Below are positions 12,212-16,665 of a stretch of 16,665 bases of DNA, in pieces. The stretch comes from an uncultured Alphaproteobacteria bacterium (GTDB lineage: Bacteria > Pseudomonadota > Alphaproteobacteria > RF32 > CAG-239), in the NCBI GenBank assembly GCA_910585375.1, contig CAJUCZ010000033.1:1-16665 (forward strand), read 5' to 3'. Position 1 is the stretch's first letter. Each line of letters opens with the position of its first letter. The notes under the pieces are model-generated. The model did not search any database, had not been told where the DNA came from, and saw only the letters and a program-made list of their open reading frames with translations. The translations under genes were made by a program, and so were the position numbers.

Positions 12212-12244
12212 ATAGCTTATTAGGCAGTCAGTCTAATAAGCTAT
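12212..12244 (-). terminator. Perfect 12-bp inverted repeat after aas (terminator or operator)
   Basis: ATAGCTTATTAG (12212-12223), 9-base loop, CTAATAAGCTAT (12233-12244). On the minus strand it follows the aas stop by 23 bases and is followed by TATTTTATC, a weak T-tract. Because it also lies just upstream of the 190-aa gene, it could be an operator. Confidence 0.6.
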
Positions 12245-12266
12245 GCAAAAAAGTCAAGAAAAGAAT

Positions 12267-14531
12267 TTAGGCGGCTTTTAACGCGGCAGCCATGCTTAGT
12301 TCTTCCAAAACTTCTTTTTTAAGCGTCACATTGTCAAGTTTTCCGGTTGCAAATACCGGCAGCTTGTCTTTGTGCAGGATAATCCGCGGCAGATACAGTT
12401 CCGACATGGCATTGCTTTTGATATAAGCGTGAATTCCGTCCTGCGTGCAGGCCTTGTTGTTGGTCACCAGCACAATCTGCTCGCCCTTGCTTTCGTGAGG
12501 TATTGCTACCACGCCGTAGCTGAAATTGCCGCCGTCCTTGTCGAACATGCCGTCATAAGCCTTGCGGACCATGTTATCCACGGCATTGAGCGAAACCATT
12601 TCACCGCCGATTTTGGCAAAGCGTTTAATGCGGTCTTTGATGAAGACAAAACCAATCTCGTCAATCTCGACCACATCGCCGGTATGATACCAGCCGTCTT
12701 TAAGCGGGACAAGCTTGCCCGGATTGTCGGGCATAATGTAGCCGAGCATAATGTTCGGGCCTTTAATGCAGAGCTCGCCGCCTTTTTCAATCCCGTCCAC
12801 CTTTTCAATCTTGTATTGAATGGCCGGCAGCAACTTGCCGATAGAGCCGAAACGGTTAAAAATATTGTTGTTTGCGGTCACGACCGGAGAACACTCTGTT
12901 GCGCCGTAAGCCTCCAGCACGCGCACGCCGAGACGCTCCATCCACATTTCTCGCGTATCGGCCTTAACGGCTTCTGCCCCGCCGAACATAAAGCGCAGAC
13001 TGTGAAAATCAAACGGGTGCGCAATCCGTCCGTATCCGCGGAAGAAAGTGTCCGTCCCGAACATAATCGTTGCGCCGGTTTCATAAACAAGCTCGGCGAC
13101 AACGCGGTAATGCAGCGGCGAGGGATATAAAAACAGCTTGGCGCCTTCCAGCAGCGGGAAGAGCGTGCCCACCGTCAGCCCGAAACTGTGAAACATCGGC
13201 AGGACGTTAAAGACCGTATCGGTAATGTTAATTGTTTCAATCGCCGACATCTGCTTAATGTTGGAGATGATGTTTGCATGGCTCAAAACTACGGCTTTGG
13301 GTGCGCCTTCCGAACCGGATGTAAATAAAATTGCCGCTTTTTTGCTGCCTCCCTCGCGGTGTGGAACCCGCTTGATTTTATAGCGCAAAAAGGCGTTGAT
13401 TTTCTCCCACAGCCCGATTTCTTTGCGCAAAGATTCCAGAAAGATGACTTCAAGCCCGTTAGCCTTAAAAGCCTCAATCACCGATTCCATTTTAGCCGTC
13501 TTGATAAAAGTCGTGGATGTAATAATTTTTTTTACTTCGGCGGTTTTGCACATGGAAAGCATATTCTGCGCGCCGACCGAGAAATTAAGCATGACCGGCA
13601 CACGGTCATAAGCCGACAGCCCGAAGAACGCGCAAACGGTTGCAATGGCATTAGGCATCAGCAGCGCCACATTCTCGCCCGGAATGGTGCGGCGTTTGAA
13701 ATATTTTCCCAAAACATAAGATTTTATAATAATATCTTTGTAAGACTGCGGCACTCTTTGGGCGTCTTCCACAAATTTCGGCCGCTTGAACAGTCCTTTT
13801 TTGGAATGGACTTTGGCTGTTTTCATCAATTGCGCAAAAATAGAAATATTGGGATTGTAGTTAACCTCAAAAGACATTTCGCGCAGGATCATATAAACCT
13901 CGTTGCTGATGTGATCACGTTGCCGGCGCAGTTCGTCTTTTAATTTAAAGTTGCGGGGCTTGCCGATGGTAATCCTCATCTTTGGCAGCGGGCGGTGCGG
14001 GAGTTTTCCTTTGGTTTTGGAAAAATATCCGTACTGCGGGCCGTCAATCCAAATCGGTACAATCGGTGCCTTTGATTTGTCGGCAACCAGCCCCGGCGCC
14101 TCGTAAATTTTCATCAGTCCGCCGTTTTCGGTCACGCGTCCCTCGGCAAAAATCACAACTTTGCGACCGCTGTCAACCTTGGCAATCAGATCTTTAATAT
14201 CCATTGGCTCAATCGGATTAAACAAAACCACATCGGCGGTTTTCATAAAGAATCTGATCCACTTGCGGCGGTACAGATGCCCGTTCAAAGCAAAAACCGG
14301 ATCTCCCGGCAAAAAAGCAAACAAAAGGATGGGATCTAAAAAAGATACGTGATTGGATACATAAACCGCTTTCTGCGGCAGCGAAGCTTCGTCAAAATTA
14401 ATTTTACATTTAACTTTCAAGCATCTGAAGAAACCTCTTAAACAAAACCTGACAAAGTCCCTCAAAATCAGTCTCCGGTTGTTAAAACAATAAAAAAATA
14501 CTACGCCCAAAATCTGCGGCAAGTAAAGCAT
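12267..14531 (-). CDS. aas: Bifunctional lysophospholipid acyltransferase / acyl-ACP synthetase (Aas-type)
   Basis: In E. coli, Aas re-acylates 2-acyl-glycerophosphoethanolamine using fatty acid activated on ACP, at the inner membrane. Here 754 residues (E. coli 719) carry both halves. The N-terminal PlsC-type acyltransferase has NHVSFLD (60-66, the HX4D motif with H61 and D66) and FAEGRVTENGG (128-138). The C-terminal AMP-forming synthetase has TSGSEGAPK (404-412), YGATECSP (542-549), YHTGD (615-619) and ATGKLD with the conserved K731. Hydrophobic segments at the start suit membrane attachment. No LplT-like transporter is fused. An in-frame stop upstream and no better codon support the ATG at 14531, though its RBS is weak. 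It is divergent from a fadL-like gene. Confidence 0.9.
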   Translation of the reverse strand: MLYLPQILGVVFFYCFNNRRLILRDFVRFCLRGFFRCLKVKCKINFDEASLPQKAVYVSNHVSFLDPILLFAFLPGDPVFALNGHLYRRKWIRFFMKTADVVLFNPIEPMDIKDLIAKVDSGRKVVIFAEGRVTENGGLMKIYEAPGLVADKSKAPIVPIWIDGPQYGYFSKTKGKLPHRPLPKMRITIGKPRNFKLKDELRRQRDHISNEVYMILREMSFEVNYNPNISIFAQLMKTAKVHSKKGLFKRPKFVEDAQRVPQSYKDIIIKSYVLGKYFKRRTIPGENVALLMPNAIATVCAFFGLSAYDRVPVMLNFSVGAQNMLSMCKTAEVKKIITSTTFIKTAKMESVIEAFKANGLEVIFLESLRKEIGLWEKINAFLRYKIKRVPHREGGSKKAAILFTSGSEGAPKAVVLSHANIISNIKQMSAIETINITDTVFNVLPMFHSFGLTVGTLFPLLEGAKLFLYPSPLHYRVVAELVYETGATIMFGTDTFFRGYGRIAHPFDFHSLRFMFGGAEAVKADTREMWMERLGVRVLEAYGATECSPVVTANNNIFNRFGSIGKLLPAIQYKIEKVDGIEKGGELCIKGPNIMLGYIMPDNPGKLVPLKDGWYHTGDVVEIDEIGFVFIKDRIKRFAKIGGEMVSLNAVDNMVRKAYDGMFDKDGGNFSYGVVAIPHESKGEQIVLVTNNKACTQDGIHAYIKSNAMSELYLPRIILHKDKLPVFATGKLDNVTLKKEVLEELSMAAALKAA

Positions 14532-14578
14532 AAACGCAATCTTGTCTACAATTTTTGTCCCAAAACACTGCTATGTAC

Positions 14579-14596
14579 TTGATTTCGTTAAATCAA
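14579..14596. promoter_or_regulatory. Palindrome in the aas-fadL divergent region, candidate operator
   Basis: TTGATTT (14579-14585), CGTT, AAATCAA (14590-14596): a perfect 7-bp inverted repeat 48 bases upstream of the aas start, on the side of the shared control region. No regulator is identified. Confidence 0.35.
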
Positions 14597-14659
14597 CCGG
14601 TGATATGTGTATAGAATCCAAACAAAATTTGCCATTTTGGAAAAATTAAGCTAAAAATT

Positions 14660-14688
14660 TTATCAGCAGCAATTTTGTTAAGTATTAT
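14660..14688 (+). promoter_or_regulatory. Putative promoter of the fadL-like gene
   Basis: TTATCA (14660-14665), 17 bases, TATTAT (14683-14688). The match is moderate only. It would give a leader of about 48 bases. Confidence 0.3.
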
Positions 14689-14742
14689 CATGAGTTAAGC
14701 GCAAAAGCTGCATTTTAGGATTAACAACTACTGTGACTACAA

Positions 14743-15993
14743 ATGAAAAAACTTTTGACTTTCACGGCGTTGGGCGGAATCTTGCTTGCTACCAACGCTT
14801 CAGCCTCCGGTTTTAACCTCAAGGAACAATCAATCGCGGCTATGGGCAATGCATTTGCCGGCGCCACTGCCGGAGCAGAGGATGTAACCTATTCATATTT
14901 TAATCCGGCCGGACTGACGCGCCATGCCGGAGTTAATTTTGCCGGCGGTGCAACTTGGATTGCCCCGCGTTCCAAAGCCAAAGGCGCTAAAGGACAAACG
15001 CCGGTCGGGGAAGACTACAGCGGTTATACGGACAATATCGTGCATCCGGCCGCCGCACCGAATATGACAATTTCAGCACAACTCAATGACAACTGGTACG
15101 CCGCCTTTGCAATCAATTCGCCTTTTGGCATGATTACGACCTATGATGAGGACTGGGCAGGGCGTTTTCATGGCACAAAATCAGACGTCAAAACTCTGAC
15201 CGCCACGCCGATGCTGGCTTATAAGGCCAATGATAAACTCTCGCTCGGCGCCGGTTTCCAAATGCAGTATGTGCGGGCAAAGTTAAAGAATTCCGCCGCG
15301 TTGCCGACCAAAATCGGAATTATGGAAGACCGGACAAAGCTGGAAGGCGATGCTTTTGACATAGGCTACAGTGTCGGCGCTTTATATGAATTTACCGATT
15401 CCACCCGTGTCGGTATTGGTTATCGCAGCCAGATAAAGCACAAGCTGAAAGGCGAGATTGATTTTGCATCTTATAATCCGATGGATCAGGATATCGGTGC
15501 ACGGCTGACAACGCCGGCAAACCTGACAATCGGCGCTTATCATGACCTTAATGACCAATGGTCGGTGATGGCGGAGTTTGGACGGACTTATTGGTCTTCT
15601 TTTGAAGAATTGCGTATTCGCGGTGAGAACGGGCTGGACAGTATTACGGAAGAAAGATGGAAAGATACGACTTTCTATGCCGTAGGTGCCAGCTATAAAT
15701 ATAATGACAAGTGGAAATTCCGCGCCGGTTTCGCGGTTGATCAGAGCGCCGTCGGGGAGGGATACCGCACGCCGCGTATTCCGGATGCTGACAGATTATG
15801 GTATTCCGGCGGTATTGAATATACTTGGAACGAGAAGACCAAATTTAATCTCGGGTACACCTATATTCGGGCAGAAAAAAGCAGAGTTAAGTTGGACGGT
15901 TCTCATGCCGGAGATAATGCCCGCGGCCCTCTTTGTGCCAAATATGAGAACGATATCCATATGCTTGGCCTTGGGATGAATTATCAGTTCTGA
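14743..15993 (+). CDS. FadL/OmpP1/TodX family outer-membrane transport protein
   Basis: A 416-residue beta-barrel protein for uptake of long-chain fatty acids or other hydrophobic compounds across the outer membrane. The signal peptide is residues 1-21 (MKKLLTFTALGGILLATNASA), cut before SGF. The mature N-terminus SGFNLKEQSIAAMGNAFAGA and the motif EDVTYSYFNPAGLTR (NPAG at 54-57) are the FadL family hallmarks and form the lumenal hatch. Alternating strands follow to a C-terminal aromatic residue (MNYQF). No Shine-Dalgarno lies at normal distance before the ATG (AGGA is 22 bases away), which is unusual for an abundant porin. It is divergent from aas, suggesting joint fatty-acid import and activation. 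The exact substrate is not certain. Confidence 0.9.
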   Translation: MKKLLTFTALGGILLATNASASGFNLKEQSIAAMGNAFAGATAGAEDVTYSYFNPAGLTRHAGVNFAGGATWIAPRSKAKGAKGQTPVGEDYSGYTDNIVHPAAAPNMTISAQLNDNWYAAFAINSPFGMITTYDEDWAGRFHGTKSDVKTLTATPMLAYKANDKLSLGAGFQMQYVRAKLKNSAALPTKIGIMEDRTKLEGDAFDIGYSVGALYEFTDSTRVGIGYRSQIKHKLKGEIDFASYNPMDQDIGARLTTPANLTIGAYHDLNDQWSVMAEFGRTYWSSFEELRIRGENGLDSITEERWKDTTFYAVGASYKYNDKWKFRAGFAVDQSAVGEGYRTPRIPDADRLWYSGGIEYTWNEKTKFNLGYTYIRAEKSRVKLDGSHAGDNARGPLCAKYENDIHMLGLGMNYQF

Positions 15994-16010
15994 GTTTGCC
16001 AAGAAGGGAA

Positions 16011-16047
16011 AACACCGCTGAAACAATGCTGAAGGCGGTGTTTTTTT
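16011..16047 (+). terminator. Intrinsic terminator after the fadL-like gene
   Basis: AACACCGC (16011-16018) / GCGGTGTT (16035-16042) and a T-tract to 16047. It lies between convergent genes. On the minus strand the hairpin is followed by TTTT, so it may also serve the Cys-rich gene. Confidence 0.85.
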
Positions 16048-16051
16048 ATGG

Positions 16052-16663
16052 TTAATGACAAACAAACCATGAGCGGTTGCGGCCTGCCGGAGAATTTCCT
16101 GAAGAGCAGTTCTGAAAAGAAGCGGTTCCGCCGTTATTGCGGCATGTCTGTATCAAGTCCGGGCAATTAGGATATCCCAAAAAATTGCTGCATTGTTCAT
16201 AACAGCTTCTGCCGCTGTAATCTCTGCGGCAGTCATTATCGTTTTCATGACTGGTCGTGCCAAGATAACCGCACCGGTTTTCATATCCGCAACACCAACC
16301 GGAATATTTTCCCAGATTTATACATTTTCCAAAACCGTCACATTTTTCGTTGGCATAACATTTGGTAGAACCACAACCGGAATAATAGGTTGTGCCGTTT
16401 TTAACGCAGGAAGAACCGGAGGTGTATTTGCATTGAGAAGAGCAATAAGCTTCAGTTGTGGTGTAAGAACAACATGATTGATAAGGATAATAGCAAGTTT
16501 TATCCCCGCATCCGTTTTTGGTCGACCCGCCGCAGCCTCCGGGGTTGGAAGTCGAAGTACCTGACGGGCAGTTAGGGTTGCAGGTATAGTAGCAGGCATA
16601 CTCGCAGCCGTCGGTACCGTTCGTGCCGTAGGATGAAGACGTTAAAGACGTATAAGCCGGACA
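16052..16663 (-). CDS. Cysteine-rich protein, C-terminal part (start beyond window)
   Basis: The minus-strand frame is open from the window edge to TAA (complement of 16052-16054): 203 codons without a stop, with no ATG start inside. About 27 of 203 residues are Cys (13%), with many Gly, Ser, Tyr, Asn and Thr. Cys occurs in spaced patterns such as CEYACYYTCNPNC, CCSYTT, CSSQC and WCCGYENRC. The composition suggests an exported, disulfide-stabilised repeat protein, probably surface-exposed or secreted, but the N-terminus and any signal peptide are outside the window. I do not recognise a named family. The codon pattern, with clean Cys/Gly/Tyr runs, and the long open frame argue for a real gene; overlapping shorter frames here are shadows. 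Confidence 0.75.
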   Translation of the reverse strand, partial: CPAYTSLTSSSYGTNGTDGCEYACYYTCNPNCPSGTSTSNPGGCGGSTKNGCGDKTCYYPYQSCCSYTTTEAYCSSQCKYTSGSSCVKNGTTYYSGCGSTKCYANEKCDGFGKCINLGKYSGWCCGYENRCGYLGTTSHENDNDCRRDYSGRSCYEQCSNFLGYPNCPDLIQTCRNNGGTASFQNCSSGNSPAGRNRSWFVCH

Positions 16664-16665
16664 AT

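Noticed and set aside
12372..13130. 252-codon plus-strand frame opposite aas
   Set aside because: aas carries all expected motifs on the other strand; this frame is its mirror.
16193..16477. 94-codon plus-strand frame at the right end
   Set aside because: Shadow opposite the Cys-rich minus-strand gene.

Overview
The window looks like a chromosomal stretch from an uncultured Gram-negative bacterium, most likely an alphaproteobacterium of the kind recovered from gut metagenomes. The pointers are a FadL-type outer-membrane porin, an Aas-type acyltransferase/acyl-ACP synthetase, short nested spanin-like lysis genes, a TPR-methyltransferase with a linker common in alphaproteobacteria, and a DUF2934-like protein. 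The lineage is an inference; no rRNA or other marker gene is present.

Layout. (1) 1-1056: the end of a phage-derived region. It holds the C-terminus of a tail-associated protein, then a tight lysis-type cassette (XhlA-like membrane/coiled-coil protein, 45-aa membrane peptide, nested i-spanin/o-spanin pair). (2) 1088-2404: a TPR-methyltransferase that may be transcribed without a leader. (3) 2447-2956: RNA/HTH locus 1, made of a promoter, a structured RNA of about 158 nt ending in an intrinsic terminator, and a small XRE-like protein gene. (4) 2957-3658: about 700 bases without a convincing gene, holding several strong inverted repeats and a tract of about 300 bases that is near 88% purine. 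(5) 3659-3895 (minus): a DUF2934-like protein with a Ser/Lys repeat tail. (6) 4109-10554: a three-gene glycogen/maltodextrin operon, glgB-glgX-malQ. (7) 10555-10994: non-coding, with hairpins and a 68/67-bp tandem repeat. (8) 10995-11605: RNA/HTH locus 2, with the same promoter and RNA architecture as locus 1 but a very different small HTH-like protein. (9) 11613-14531 (minus): an unknown 190-aa protein and aas. (10) 14743-15993: a fadL/ompP1-like gene, divergent from aas. (11) 16052-16663 (minus): the C-terminal 203 residues of an extremely cysteine-rich protein that runs off the window.

The most interesting signal is the pair of RNA/HTH loci 8.5 kb apart. Both have TTGCAA-N16-TATGAT promoters, a 5' hairpin starting 9 nt after the -10, the same ordered set of stems with compensatory base changes, conserved unpaired motifs (AAATAAG and ACGAAT), an intrinsic terminator, and then an ORF whose ribosome binding site is complementary to a conserved GCTCC segment inside the RNA. 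The leaders look better conserved than the proteins. I do not recognise this RNA as a known class. It could be a cis-acting attenuator/translation switch, a free small RNA paired with an HTH partner, or both.

The metabolic genes form two coherent groups: alpha-glucan branching, debranching and disproportionation, and fatty-acid uptake with phospholipid acyl recycling (fadL-like and aas, divergent around a small palindrome).
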